A DNA stretch of 64,000 nt from Phytohabitans maris (GTDB lineage Bacteria; Actinomycetota; Actinomycetes; Mycobacteriales; Micromonosporaceae): the NCBI RefSeq assembly GCF_031085175.1, contig NZ_JAVHUY010000009.1, forward strand, positions 62,001 through 126,000. Reading direction: 5' to 3'. Position 1 is the stretch's first letter; every line of letters begins with the position of its first letter. The notes under the pieces are model-generated. The model saw only the letters and a program-made list of their open reading frames with translations. It was not told the origin of the DNA and did not search any database. This document shows positions 17,804-27,187 of this stretch, piece by piece. Position numbers and translations under genes: made by a program.

Positions 17804-18522
17804 GGGCGGGATCCTTCCGTAGCGGGTACGAACAGCGGGACCAGTTCGGCCAGGCCGGTCACCACCGGCGGGCCCGGTTCGGCGCCGGTGGCCGCGCGGT
17901 CCAGCCAGTAGCCGGTCAACCCGGCGGCGGTGGCCGCGCGGGCGTCGTGGTCGAGGTGGTCGCCGACGTACGCGGCCTCGGCGGGCGCTACGCCCAGCGC
18001 CGCGCAGCCGGCCCGGAAGATGCCCGGATCGGGCTTGCCGACGCCGCCCGCGTCGTCCACGCACACCATCGCCTGGAGCCGGCCGCGCAGGCCGACGAGG
18101 CGCAGCCGGCGGTCCTGGTTGGCGTGGCCGCTGTTGCTGACCGCGCCGACCCGGATACCGCCGGCGCGCAAGGCGTCGAGCGCCGGTCCGGCATCCGGGA
18201 ACGCGCGCAACGCCCGCTCGCAGTGGCGCAGGTACCCGGCGAACCAGGCGTCGGCCGCGTCCGGCCCGGCGGCGAGCGGCAGACCGAGGTCGGCGCAGAC
18301 CGCGCGGGCACGGCGCCGGCGCTGCTCCGGGAACGTCAGGTCACCGCCGGTGAACCGGGCGAAGAAGTGCGCGCCCCAGAACCGCCACCGTTCCCGCGCC
18401 GCCGCGGTCTCCGCCGGGCCGAGACCGGGCCGCAGGTCGGCGAGATGGCGGCCGAAGCCCTCCGCGTCCGCGCCGCGGAAGTCCAGGAGCGTGTCGTCCA
18501 CGTCGAACAGGACCGCGCGCAT
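17800..18522 (-). CDS. HAD-superfamily hydrolase
   Basis: 240 aa. All HAD motifs are present: DVDDT with nucleophile Asp7 and acid/base Asp9, SNSG (motif II), GKPDP (motif III) and GDHLDHD (motif IV). The alpha-helical cap and the overall pattern fit the nucleotidase/phosphoglycolate-phosphatase-like subgroup. It begins directly after the stop of the terminal NRPS gene (TAGATG) and overlaps the OMP decarboxylase-like gene (GTGA). A phosphatase acting on a pathway intermediate or a nucleotide is possible; the substrate is unknown. Confidence 0.8.
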   Translation of the reverse strand: MRAVLFDVDDTLLDFRGADAEGFGRHLADLRPGLGPAETAAARERWRFWGAHFFARFTGGDLTFPEQRRRRARAVCADLGLPLAAGPDAADAWFAGYLRHCERALRAFPDAGPALDALRAGGIRVGAVSNSGHANQDRRLRLVGLRGRLQAMVCVDDAGGVGKPDPGIFRAGCAALGVAPAEAAYVGDHLDHDARAATAAGLTGYWLDRAATGAEPGPPVVTGLAELVPLFVPATEGSRP

Positions 18523-21500
18523 CTACGGCTCCCGGCCCGCCGCCACGGCCCGGATCAGCCGGGCGGTGAGCTCGGCACCCGGGCCGGACACGACGTCGTA
18601 GTGGTCGGTGCCGGCGCGGGACACGTGCAGGGATCCGGACAGCGCGCGCCACCGGTCCAGGTCGGGCCGGTGGTCGCCGGCCACGACCAGGTGCACGGGA
18701 CCGGGGTGGGGACGCGGCCGGAAGGCGCGCAGGGCGCGGTCGTTGCCGGCGAAGGTAGCCCACCGCTCGGCGAGCACGTCCGCGGTCAGCCCGGTGTCCG
18801 GCAGGTGGCGCAGCACCTCGGCCAGCGCCTCGTCGACCGGCCGCGCGCCCGCGTCCGGGGGCAGGACCGGCGGTTCGGCGCCGAGCAGGCGGGCGAGGTC
18901 GTACACGAAGGACTGCAGGGTCGAGTACGGGCCGTCGAGTGCGACCAGCTCGTCCGGCAGGCCGGAGTCGATCGCGACCACCGGCAGGGTGGTCCCGGTG
19001 CGCTCGCGCATCCGGCGGGCCAGCTCCAGCGCCACCACGCCCCCCATCGACCAGCCGGCGAGCACGCCCGGCGCGTCCGGGCCGAAGGCGATCAGCTCGG
19101 CGAGGTACCGGTCGGCCATCGCGCCGACGTCCGGCACCGGGCCAGGCGCGCTGGCCAGGGCGTGCACCGGATGCCCGGTGAGGCGCGCGGCGAGTTCGCG
19201 GTAGCCGAAGACCGATCCGCCGACCGGGTGCACCAGCACGATCGGCGCGCCCAGGCCCTCCCGCCGCAGCGTCACCAGGCTGGTGCGGCTCGTGGAGCGG
19301 TCCGAAGTGGACCGGAGCCGGGCGGCCAGCGCGGCGACGGTGGGGGTCTCGAACAGCGTGGCGGGCGGCAGGTCGTAGCCGATCTCGCGGGCCCCGGTGG
19401 CCACCCGGATCGCCAGCAGCGAGTTGCCGCCGAGGTCGAAGAAGTCGTCGTGCACGCCCACGGTCTCCCGGCCGAGCGCGGCCGCCCAGATCCGGGCCAG
19501 CGTCTCCTCGACGGCGTCGCGCGGCGGCCGGCCCGCCCCGACCGGTGGTTCGGGCGCGGCGGCGGCCCGGCGGCGCAGGGCGGCCCGGTCGACCTTGCCG
19601 TTCGGGGTGATCGGGAACGCCGGCACCGGGATCAGCCGGTCCGGGACCATCGGCGCGGGCAGGCGGCCGCGGCAGTGCGCGCGCACGTCGTCCGGGTCGG
19701 CGTCGCCGAGCAGGAAGCCGGCCAGCTGGTGGGTGCCGCCGCGCGGAACGGCGACGACCGCCGCACCGGTCACGCCGGGGCAGCCGGCCAGGACCGCCTC
19801 GACCTCGCCCGGCTCGACCCGGTACCCGCGGATCTTGATCTGGTCGTCGGCGCGGCCGACGAACTCCACCGCGCCGTCGTCGTGCTGCCGGCCGAGGTCG
19901 CCGGTGCGGTACAGCCGTGCGCCGGCCGGACCGTACGGGTCCGGGACGAACCGGTCCGCGGTCAGGCCGGGCCGGCCGTGGTAGCCGCGGGCCAACTGCA
20001 CGCCGCCGAGGTACAGCTCGGCCACCGCGCCGGGCGGGACCGGGCGCATCCGGGCGTCCAGCACGTACATGGTCGTGTTGGCGATCGGCCGTCCGATGTG
20101 GACGGTCGTGGCGTCCGCCGGGATCGGGTGGTACGTCACCGCGATCGCCGCCTCGGACGGCCCGTACGAGTTGAGCAGCGGCACGCCGAGCCGGCTGTGG
20201 CAGCGCCGCACGAGTTCCCGCGGCAGCGCCTCGGCACCGACCACCACGGTCCGCACCGCCGCGCAGCCGCTGAGGTCAGGCTGGTCGAGCAGTGCGCGCA
20301 GCATCGACGGCACGACGTCCACCACGGTCACCCGGTGCGTGGCGATGGTGTCCAGGAGCCCGCCCGGATCGGCGCCGTCCAGGGCCGGGACGACGGTGGC
20401 GCCGCTGGTCAGCGCGAGGAAGACCTCCTCCAGCGCGATGTCGAACCCGCCGGCCGCCTGGTGCAGGACCCGGTCGCCGGGACCCAACCGGATCAGGCCA
20501 GCCGCGGTGCGGAGCACGTTGCTGAGGCCGGCGTGGGTGTTGACGACGGCCTTGGGGACGCCGGTCGAGCCGGAGGTCGAGACGAGGTACGCCGCCGACC
20601 GCGGGTGCAGCGCCACCTCCAGTGGGGTGTCCGGGACGTCCGGGCCGGTCTCGGTGTCCGCGGCCGTGGCGAGCGTGAGCACGGCACCAGCGTCGGCGAT
20701 CTGCCCGGCCCGGCGCTGCGCCGGAGCGTTCGGGTCGAGGACGAGCACCGCGGCGCCGGACTTGAGCACGGCCAGCAGGGCCACGATGCGTTCCGGCCCG
20801 CGAGGCAGGGCGACCCCGACACAGGTGCCCGGTCCGGCGCCGCGGGAAGCGAGCGCGCGGGCCAGGCGGTTGGCCCGGCGGTCCAGATCGCCGTAGGTCA
20901 GGGCGCCGCCGGTCCAGCGCACGGCGACCCCGTCCGGGTCGGCGGCGGCCCGCGCCTCGACCAGGGCGTGCGCCCGGAACTCCGGCTCGTGGCCGGCCGC
21001 CGTGTCGTTCCAGGCGTACAGGACCCGCTCGCGCTCGGCCGGGTCGAGCAGGTCGGCGTCCGCCACCGGACGGTCCGGGTCGGCCAGGGCGGCGAGGGCA
21101 CGCCGGTACGCCGCCGCGAACCGGGCCACCGCGTCCCGCCCGAACCGGGTGCCGTCCCAGCTCCAGATCGCGGTGCAGGTGCCGCCCTCGTCGACGACGT
21201 TGAGGGCCAGATCGAACGGCTCGTGCGCGACATCGACGTCCACAGTGGACGCGGGATGGCCGGCGAACGTCTCCCGGGCCGGCTCGGTGCGAAACGTGCT
21301 GAACGAGGCGTGGAACGGCAGCCGGCCGGCCGGACGCCCGTCGCGCAGCGCGTCGGTCAGGCGGTCGAACGGGAGCTCCTGGTGGCCGAGCGCGGTCAAC
21401 GACTCGCGCCGGGCGGCGAGCACCAGGTCGCGCAGGGTGGCGCCGGGGTCGACGCGGAGCCGGACGATCACGTTGTTGCTGAAGAACCCGATCAGCCCGG

Positions 21501-22473
21501 CCGCGGCGGGGTCGGTGCGGCCCGCCGTCGGCATCCCGACCAGCAGGTCGTCGCCGCCGCTGAACCGGTGCAGGACCAGGGTGTACGCGGCGAGCAGTGG
21601 GGCGAGCAGGGTGCTGCGGGTCGCGGCGGCGAGCGCCCGGGCGGGCTCGACCAGCGCGGCGGGCAGGGGGCCGTCGACGAGGACGTCGCCCGAGCCGCGA
21701 CCGTTCTCGCGTGGCCGCCCGGTGGGCAGGTCCAGGCGGGCGGGGGCGTCGCGCAGCGCGTCGGCCCGGTCGCCGGCCACGGCGCGCAGCCGCTCCGGCG
21801 GCCACGCCCGGCGCTCGGCCACGGCGATGTCGCGGTACTGCCGGGCGGGCGGCGGCGGGTCGTAGGGACGTCCGGCCGCGAGCGCGGCGTAGCAGTCGCC
21901 GAGCTCGGTCCGGGCGATCTCGAACGACCAGGCGTCCGCGGCGATGTGGTGGGTGGCGAAGGAGAGCACGGTACGGTCGCCAGGCAGCCGGATCAGCCGG
22001 CCCCGGGTCATCGGGCCGGTGCGGAGGTCGTACCCGCGGCTGTGGTCGTCGCGCAGCACTTCCCGGACGCGCGCCTCGGCCTCGGCCTCCGGGACGCCGC
22101 GCAGGTCGTCCACGCGCAGCGGCGGGTCCTCGTCGGTGACGATCTGCCAGACGGTTCCGTCGCGCTCGACGAAGCGGGTGCGCAGCACCTCGTGCCGGGC
22201 GCGCAGCCGGCGCATCGCCTCGGCCACGAGCTCGGGGTCGAGCGGCGCCTCGACCCGGAGCGCGATCCCGGTGGCGTACAGGACCGACTCGGGATAAAGC
22301 CGGTCGTGCACCCACAGGCGTTCCTGGGCGAACGACAGCGGGGCCCGCGCCGGGGTGGGTGCGTCCGGATCGGGGCGCGGGGCGGCGGCGGGGGAACCGC
22401 CGCCCCGCAGCCGTCGGGCGAGCAACGCCTGCTGTGCCGGCGTGAGCCGGGCTGGGCCGCCGGCGACCGTCAT
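18523..22473 (-). CDS. NRPS termination module C-A-T-TE
   Basis: 1316 aa. Order: condensation (HHIAADAW near residue 176), adenylation (STSGSTGVPKA; YRTGDLG; PNGKVDR), carrier protein (LGGNSLL, Ser near 1016) and type I thioesterase (GWSMGG near 1142, AIDSG, DHYD). Reading the ten-residue specificity code by hand gives D-I-E-D-V-G-S-I-A-K. Glu at 239 and Asp at 278 put two acids in the pocket, as in domains for ornithine, lysine or other diamino acids, so the LysW-derived diamino acid is a candidate (inference). The TE probably releases the finished peptide. It overlaps the upstream NRPS gene by ATGA, so it acts after it or in parallel. Confidence 0.9.
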   Translation of the reverse strand: MTVAGGPARLTPAQQALLARRLRGGGSPAAAPRPDPDAPTPARAPLSFAQERLWVHDRLYPESVLYATGIALRVEAPLDPELVAEAMRRLRARHEVLRTRFVERDGTVWQIVTDEDPPLRVDDLRGVPEAEAEARVREVLRDDHSRGYDLRTGPMTRGRLIRLPGDRTVLSFATHHIAADAWSFEIARTELGDCYAALAAGRPYDPPPPARQYRDIAVAERRAWPPERLRAVAGDRADALRDAPARLDLPTGRPRENGRGSGDVLVDGPLPAALVEPARALAAATRSTLLAPLLAAYTLVLHRFSGGDDLLVGMPTAGRTDPAAAGLIGFFSNNVIVRLRVDPGATLRDLVLAARRESLTALGHQELPFDRLTDALRDGRPAGRLPFHASFSTFRTEPARETFAGHPASTVDVDVAHEPFDLALNVVDEGGTCTAIWSWDGTRFGRDAVARFAAAYRRALAALADPDRPVADADLLDPAERERVLYAWNDTAAGHEPEFRAHALVEARAAADPDGVAVRWTGGALTYGDLDRRANRLARALASRGAGPGTCVGVALPRGPERIVALLAVLKSGAAVLVLDPNAPAQRRAGQIADAGAVLTLATAADTETGPDVPDTPLEVALHPRSAAYLVSTSGSTGVPKAVVNTHAGLSNVLRTAAGLIRLGPGDRVLHQAAGGFDIALEEVFLALTSGATVVPALDGADPGGLLDTIATHRVTVVDVVPSMLRALLDQPDLSGCAAVRTVVVGAEALPRELVRRCHSRLGVPLLNSYGPSEAAIAVTYHPIPADATTVHIGRPIANTTMYVLDARMRPVPPGAVAELYLGGVQLARGYHGRPGLTADRFVPDPYGPAGARLYRTGDLGRQHDDGAVEFVGRADDQIKIRGYRVEPGEVEAVLAGCPGVTGAAVVAVPRGGTHQLAGFLLGDADPDDVRAHCRGRLPAPMVPDRLIPVPAFPITPNGKVDRAALRRRAAAAPEPPVGAGRPPRDAVEETLARIWAAALGRETVGVHDDFFDLGGNSLLAIRVATGAREIGYDLPPATLFETPTVAALAARLRSTSDRSTSRTSLVTLRREGLGAPIVLVHPVGGSVFGYRELAARLTGHPVHALASAPGPVPDVGAMADRYLAELIAFGPDAPGVLAGWSMGGVVALELARRMRERTGTTLPVVAIDSGLPDELVALDGPYSTLQSFVYDLARLLGAEPPVLPPDAGARPVDEALAEVLRHLPDTGLTADVLAERWATFAGNDRALRAFRPRPHPGPVHLVVAGDHRPDLDRWRALSGSLHVSRAGTDHYDVVSGPGAELTARLIRAVAAGREP

Positions 22474-25400
22474 GACAGCCTCCGCAGCTGCTCGCCTGCC
22501 TCGTCGTCGCCGAGCGCCAGGATCTGGGCCACCAGCAGCTCCTGGACCAGGGCGGCCTGCTCGGTGACGGTCTGCCGCTCGAACAGGCCGTTGAAGGCCA
22601 CCTCGACGCCGAACTCGGCCCCCAGCGCGAACGCGAGCCGGGCCAGGGTCAGCGAGTGGCCGCCCAGGTCGAAGAAGTTCGCCGTGGCCGGCACCGTATC
22701 CAGGCCGAGCAGTTCGCCCCAGATCCGGGCGACGACCTCCTCGGAGGGGCCTTGCGGCCGGTCCGCCGGGTCGCCGGTCACCGGGCCGGGTTCGGGCAGG
22801 GCGGCCCGGTCGACCTTGCCGGTCGGGGTGAGCGGGAAGGCGCCGAGCGTCACGAACAGCGACGGGACCATGTAGTCGGGCAGCCGTTCGCGCAGCATCG
22901 CGCGGAGCGCGGCGGGGGCGGGCACGTCGCCGGTCAGGTGGCCGACCAGGCGGGCGTCGCCGCTGGCGTCCCGGCCCGCGGTGACCACCGCACCGGTGAC
23001 GCCCGGGCACGCGGTCAGGGCCGCCTCCACCTCCGCGGCCTCGATCCGAAAGCCGCGGACCTTGATCTGGTGGTCGTCGCGGCCGAGGAAGCGCAGGTGC
23101 CCGTCCGGTCCGACCCGTACGACGTCGCCGGTGCGGTACATCCGGCTGCCCGCCGGGCCGTACGGGTCGGGCACGAACTGGGCCGCGGTCCGGGCCGGCA
23201 GCCGCGGATAGCCGTGCGCGAGCGCGGGGCCGCCGATCACCAGCTCGCCCGGCGCGCCGGGCGGCACCGGCCGCAGCCGGGCGTCCAGCACGTACATGGT
23301 GTGGCTGGTCAGCGGCCAGCCGATCGGGGTGTTCGCGGCGTCCCCGCCGAGCCGGTGCAACGACGCGAAGATGGTCGCCTCGGTCGGGCCGTACGAGTTG
23401 TACGCCTCGGCGACGTGCTCGCTCAGCCAGGCCGCGACGGTGGCCGGCATCGCCTCGCCGCCGCACAGCACCTGGATGCCCGGGTCGGGCCGCCAGTCGA
23501 GCTGCGCCAGCAGGCGCCACAGCGACGGCGTGGCGTGCACGGTGGTGGGGCGCCACGCGTCGACCAGGGCGGCCAGCGCGCCGGGCTCGGTCGCCCGCAC
23601 GGCGTCGGCGACGTAGACGTGACCGCCCGCGGTGAGCGGCAGCAGCAGTTCGAGCTGGGCGACGTCGAACGCGACGGTGCTGACCGCCACGAACCGCGTG
23701 TGCCGCCCGAACCGCAGCTGCGCGCGGAGCGCGCGGAACACCCGGGACAGGGCGGCGTGCGGGACCGCGACGCCCTTGGGCCGACCGGTCGACCCGGACG
23801 TGTAGATCAGGTACGCGGGGCGCTCGGGAGGGAGCGGCACCGGACTCGGGACGGCGTCCGGGCGTTCCGCGTCCACCTCGACCACCGGGATCCCGTCCGC
23901 CAGCCCGGCCGGCGCCCCGTCGGTGACCAGCGCCCGGGCACCGCAGTCGGCCAGCACGTAGCGCAGCCGGTCGGCCGGATGGGCGGGGTCGAGCGGCACC
24001 CACGTGCCGCCGGCGCGGGCCACGGCGAGCAGCACCGCGGGCAGCTCGGCCCGCCGGCCGACCAGCACGCCGACCCGGTCGCCGGACCGCACGCCGAGGC
24101 TCTGCAGGTGGGCGGCGAGGCGGTCGGCGTACCCGGTCAGCCACGCGTAGTCGCGCTCACCGTCCGCATCGGACACCGCCGGGCCGGGTCCGGCCGACCA
24201 CACCGCCGTACACAAATCGGTGCCGGTGTCCTCGTCGCGCACGCCGGCCCGGCCGCGGCGCAGCAGGTCGTCGTGCTCGGCCGGGGTCAGCACGGGCAGG
24301 TCGGCGACCGGGCCGGCGGGAGCGGCCACCGCGGCGGCGACCAGGCCGGCGAAGCGCCCGGCCAGCGCGGCCACCGTGGCGGCGTCGAAGAGCTCGTCGT
24401 CGTAGGCCCACACCGCGGCGATCCCTCCGTCGGCCGTACCGGTCAGGTCGAGGGCGAGGTCGTACTGCGCCACGCCGCCGGGCAGGTCGTACGGGGTGAC
24501 GGCGGCCGGGCCCAGCGAGCCCAGGGCGGGCTCGGCGGGCCGGTACGAGAAGGTGGTCTGGAACAGCGGCGTCACGCCGGTACCGCGGGCCGGTGCGACC
24601 GCTTCGACGAGGCGCTCGAACGGCACCTCGGCCTCGATGGCGGCGAGCACCCGGCGGTGCTCGGCGGCGATCAGGTCGGACACGGTCCCGGCGGCGCCGA
24701 TGTCGCCGCGCACCACCAGCATGTTGAGGAAGCACCCGATCAGCCGGTCGATCTCGGGCCGGCCGCGCCCGGCGGCCGGGATGCCGATCACCACGTCGCC
24801 GGTCCCGGCGTGCCGGCCGAGCAGCACCCGGTACAGGGCGAGCAGGAGGGTGAACGGGGTGACCTTCGCGGCGCGGGCGGCGGCGTGCACCCGCGCGGCC
24901 AGGTCGGGCGGCAGTGCCGTGCGGTGGAAGGCGCCCAGACCGGTGCGGGTGGCCGGGCGGGGGCGGTCGTGCGGCATTTCCAGGCTCTCCGGGGCACCCT
25001 CCAGCGCCTGCCGGGCCGTCTCGACCCGCGCCGCCAGGCGGTCGCCGCGCGCCTGGGCATGCTGCCACAGGGCGTAGTCGGCGTACTGGACCGGCAGGTC
25101 GGGCAGGTCGGCCGGGCGGTTCTCCAGCCCGGCCGCGTACGCCTCGCGGACCTCGTCGAAGAGCAGACCGACGGACCACGAGTCGGAGGCGATGTGGTGG
25201 ATGGTGAGCACCAGCACGGCCTCGTGCGGGCCGCGTGGGATGAGGCGCACCCGCAGGGGCAGGTCGGTCTCCAGGTCGTAGCGGTACTCGGCGGCCGATG
25301 CCGGGTCCAGGTCCGGGTCCACCGCGAAGTCCACGGTGGCCCTGGCCGCGACGATCTGCACGGGCCCGCCGGCGCCCGGCCGGTACCGCGTCCGCAGCAC

Positions 25401-25658
25401 CTCGTGCCGGTCGACGACGGACTGGAAGGCGGCCCGGAGCCGGTCCGCGTCGACCGGGCCGCTCAGCCGCAGGGCCAACGGGACGCAGAACTGCTCCGGC
25501 CGGGCGGCCATCCGATCGGCCAGCCAGAGACGCTGTTGCGCGAAGGACAACGGCGCCACGGCCGCCGGGTCGCGGCGCGGTACCGGGCGGGTCTGCCGGG
25601 AGAGCAGGCGTTCGGCGAGGAGCCGGCGCCGGTCGTTGCTCAGCGTCGGTGCGGACAT
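22470..25658 (-). CDS. NRPS module C-A-T
   Basis: 1062 aa from an ATG after GGGAG. Condensation domain with HHIASDSW near residue 154; adenylation domain with IYTSGSTGRPKG, YRTGDVV and PTGKVDR; carrier protein with LGGHSLT (Ser near 1001). The specificity code read by hand is D-V-L-A-L-G-S-I-F-K, which I cannot assign; the pocket is mostly hydrophobic with small residues. There is no epimerase or methyltransferase domain. An MbtH-like protein is encoded upstream in the same operon and probably supports its A domain. It ends with a short helix after the carrier protein that may dock to the next NRPS. Confidence 0.9.
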   Translation of the reverse strand: MSAPTLSNDRRRLLAERLLSRQTRPVPRRDPAAVAPLSFAQQRLWLADRMAARPEQFCVPLALRLSGPVDADRLRAAFQSVVDRHEVLRTRYRPGAGGPVQIVAARATVDFAVDPDLDPASAAEYRYDLETDLPLRVRLIPRGPHEAVLVLTIHHIASDSWSVGLLFDEVREAYAAGLENRPADLPDLPVQYADYALWQHAQARGDRLAARVETARQALEGAPESLEMPHDRPRPATRTGLGAFHRTALPPDLAARVHAAARAAKVTPFTLLLALYRVLLGRHAGTGDVVIGIPAAGRGRPEIDRLIGCFLNMLVVRGDIGAAGTVSDLIAAEHRRVLAAIEAEVPFERLVEAVAPARGTGVTPLFQTTFSYRPAEPALGSLGPAAVTPYDLPGGVAQYDLALDLTGTADGGIAAVWAYDDELFDAATVAALAGRFAGLVAAAVAAPAGPVADLPVLTPAEHDDLLRRGRAGVRDEDTGTDLCTAVWSAGPGPAVSDADGERDYAWLTGYADRLAAHLQSLGVRSGDRVGVLVGRRAELPAVLLAVARAGGTWVPLDPAHPADRLRYVLADCGARALVTDGAPAGLADGIPVVEVDAERPDAVPSPVPLPPERPAYLIYTSGSTGRPKGVAVPHAALSRVFRALRAQLRFGRHTRFVAVSTVAFDVAQLELLLPLTAGGHVYVADAVRATEPGALAALVDAWRPTTVHATPSLWRLLAQLDWRPDPGIQVLCGGEAMPATVAAWLSEHVAEAYNSYGPTEATIFASLHRLGGDAANTPIGWPLTSHTMYVLDARLRPVPPGAPGELVIGGPALAHGYPRLPARTAAQFVPDPYGPAGSRMYRTGDVVRVGPDGHLRFLGRDDHQIKVRGFRIEAAEVEAALTACPGVTGAVVTAGRDASGDARLVGHLTGDVPAPAALRAMLRERLPDYMVPSLFVTLGAFPLTPTGKVDRAALPEPGPVTGDPADRPQGPSEEVVARIWGELLGLDTVPATANFFDLGGHSLTLARLAFALGAEFGVEVAFNGLFERQTVTEQAALVQELLVAQILALGDDEAGEQLRRLS

Positions 25659-25681
25659 GGCGTCTCCCTGCGGTCGGTGGG

Positions 25682-26839
25682 TCAGGCCTCGGCCCAGACG
25701 GTGTGGGCGGTGCCGCCGAGGGCACGGGCGAGGGACTCGGCGCGGTCGCCGAAGGCTTTGCGGGTGCGGGCCGCGACGGTGCCGAAGCCCCGCAGCGACA
25801 GGCTCACCCCGGCACGGCCCTGCTCGTACTTCCAGACCCCGCAGATGCGCCCGCGGTCGAGCAGCACCGCGGAGATCCAGCCCTGCGGCCGGTAGATCTC
25901 CTCCTTGCGCTCCGGCGGCAGGAGCGCCTCGTGGTACCGGGGGCAGGCGGCCACCACGTACGGGTCGAAGCCGGGCAGCAGCCGGGCGTGCGGTCCGCGG
26001 GGCAGCGCGGCGGTCGTCAGCTCCTCCAGATCGGCGGCCCGGACGAAGCCGCGATGCCCCGCCACGTCGACCGGGGTGAGCTCGTCGCCGAGCCCGGCCA
26101 TCGCCCGCCCGGCCTCGGCCGGCTGGCAGCCCCACCAGCGGGCGAAGTCCTCCCGGGCCACCGGCCCGTACGCGGCCACGAACCGGCGGACCACCTCCGC
26201 CAGAGCCCTGTCCGGGGCGATCGAGTCCCACTCGGCGTCCACCCAGTCCCGCGGGTTGACGAAGGTGACGTTGCGCCCGCGTCCACCGCCGAAGCACAGG
26301 TCGCCGCGGTACGCGGAGGGCTTGAACAGGTCGCCCCATCCGGAGCGCAGCCGCTCGGCCATCTCGGGCCGGCCGATCCGGTCGGCCACCGCGGCGGCCA
26401 GTTCCTCGCGGGTCAGCTCGGCGCCGGACAGCGCCGCCGGGATCGCCGCCTGGATCGCGTCCAGCTCGTCCCGGGTGATGCCCTGGTAGCGCAGCCAGGA
26501 CGGGGTCAGGTGCGCGCGCCGCATCCGGCCGGCCGCCGTCCACAGTGGCAGCTCCGCGGCCGGCAGCAGGTGCAGCGTGCCGCGCATGGCCCAGGTCTTG
26601 ACCAGCGCGCGGTCGGTCACCGCGGCGGCCACGTCACCCGGTACGAGCTTGTCCGACCGGACGGTGACCGCGAGTTCCGCGCAGGAGGCGACCTGCGCGT
26701 GCAGGCCGCAGAGCCGGGACGCGACGCCGGTGACGGTGTGTCCCGCGTCGCCGGGCTCCCCGGCGAGCAGGTGCCGCCCGAGGCGGAAGGCGAGCACCTG
26801 CTCCCAGGTGACCGGGACAGCGGGTCCGGCCCCGGTCAT
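25682..26839 (-). CDS. AlkZ-like HTH_42 DNA glycosylase, predicted self-resistance protein
   Basis: 385 aa, a full-length winged-helix (HTH_42) protein of the group that contains AlkZ, the azinomycin self-resistance glycosylase. N-terminal part: VASRLCGLHAQVASCAELAVTV, where AlkZ has its catalytic Gln-x-Gln; here I read His47-Ala-Gln49. Later blocks typical of the family are ALVKTWAMRGTLHLLPA, LLPGFDPYVVA and RICGVWKYE near the C-terminus. Such enzymes excise bulky alkylated bases and can unhook crosslinks. The gene lies inside the NRPS operon, overlapping mbtH by ATGA, and endonuclease III is encoded at the end of the same operon. This implies that the product alkylates DNA. The family assignment is strong; the lesion is inferred. 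Confidence 0.85.
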   Translation of the reverse strand: MTGAGPAVPVTWEQVLAFRLGRHLLAGEPGDAGHTVTGVASRLCGLHAQVASCAELAVTVRSDKLVPGDVAAAVTDRALVKTWAMRGTLHLLPAAELPLWTAAGRMRRAHLTPSWLRYQGITRDELDAIQAAIPAALSGAELTREELAAAVADRIGRPEMAERLRSGWGDLFKPSAYRGDLCFGGGRGRNVTFVNPRDWVDAEWDSIAPDRALAEVVRRFVAAYGPVAREDFARWWGCQPAEAGRAMAGLGDELTPVDVAGHRGFVRAADLEELTTAALPRGPHARLLPGFDPYVVAACPRYHEALLPPERKEEIYRPQGWISAVLLDRGRICGVWKYEQGRAGVSLSLRGFGTVAARTRKAFGDRAESLARALGGTAHTVWAEA

Positions 26840-27051
26840 GCCGCCCGGTTCGCGGTCATGAACCGGCGCAGGCTGGCCGGCCGCATGTCGATCCAGACCC
26901 GATCGATGTGGTCCAGGCATTCCTGGCGGGTGCCGGTGAAGCCGGCGTCGAACCATCCCGCCGGCAGCGTCCGGTCGCTCCACCAGACGGAGTACTGCTC
27001 CTCCTCGTTGCGGACGACGGTGAACTGCTCGTCGTTCTCCGGGGCCGTCAT
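26836..27051 (-). CDS. MbtH-like protein
   Basis: 71 aa, a typical MbtH-family chaperone/activator of NRPS adenylation domains. Signature residues are visible: NEEEQYSVWW, LPAGW, CLDHIDRVWIDMRPASLRRF. The start is the ATG at 27051 with GGGAAGGAGA upstream. It is the first gene of the minus-strand NRPS operon, just downstream of a divergent promoter with operator-like repeats. Confidence 0.95.
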   Translation of the reverse strand: MTAPENDEQFTVVRNEEEQYSVWWSDRTLPAGWFDAGFTGTRQECLDHIDRVWIDMRPASLRRFMTANRAA

Positions 27052-27077
27052 GTCGTCTCCTTCCCTCGGTCCTGCTG

Positions 27078-27137
27078 TTAACTAGAGTTATTTCTTGCCG
27101 CTCCATTGTCAACCCCAGTAAGCATAACTAGAGTCAA
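27078..27137. promoter_or_regulatory. Three ACT-NN-AGT repeats in a divergent promoter
   Basis: Sites at 27078-27091 (TTAACTAGAGTTAT), 27109-27122 (TCAACCCCAGTAAG, one core mismatch) and 27124-27137 (ATAACTAGAGTCAA). They lie between the mbtH operon (minus) and the A-T/P450 operon (plus), in the most AT-rich part of the 136-bp gap, so one protein could control both directions. Confidence 0.65.
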
Positions 27138-27187
27138 CACACTAGACGGCCGCCGTCTCGCGTGGCCCGCACCCCGGAGGAAGAGCC

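Noticed and set aside
17797-22875. Very long open frame on the plus strand opposite the NRPS genes
   Set aside because: It is rich in Arg, Gly, Pro and Val with no domain, and mirrors high-GC codon bias of the minus-strand NRPS. It is an antisense artefact.
22470-25658. A single NRPS polypeptide covering 18523-25658
   Set aside because: The frame changes at 22470-22473, where a TGA overlaps a good ATG; each part is a complete module.
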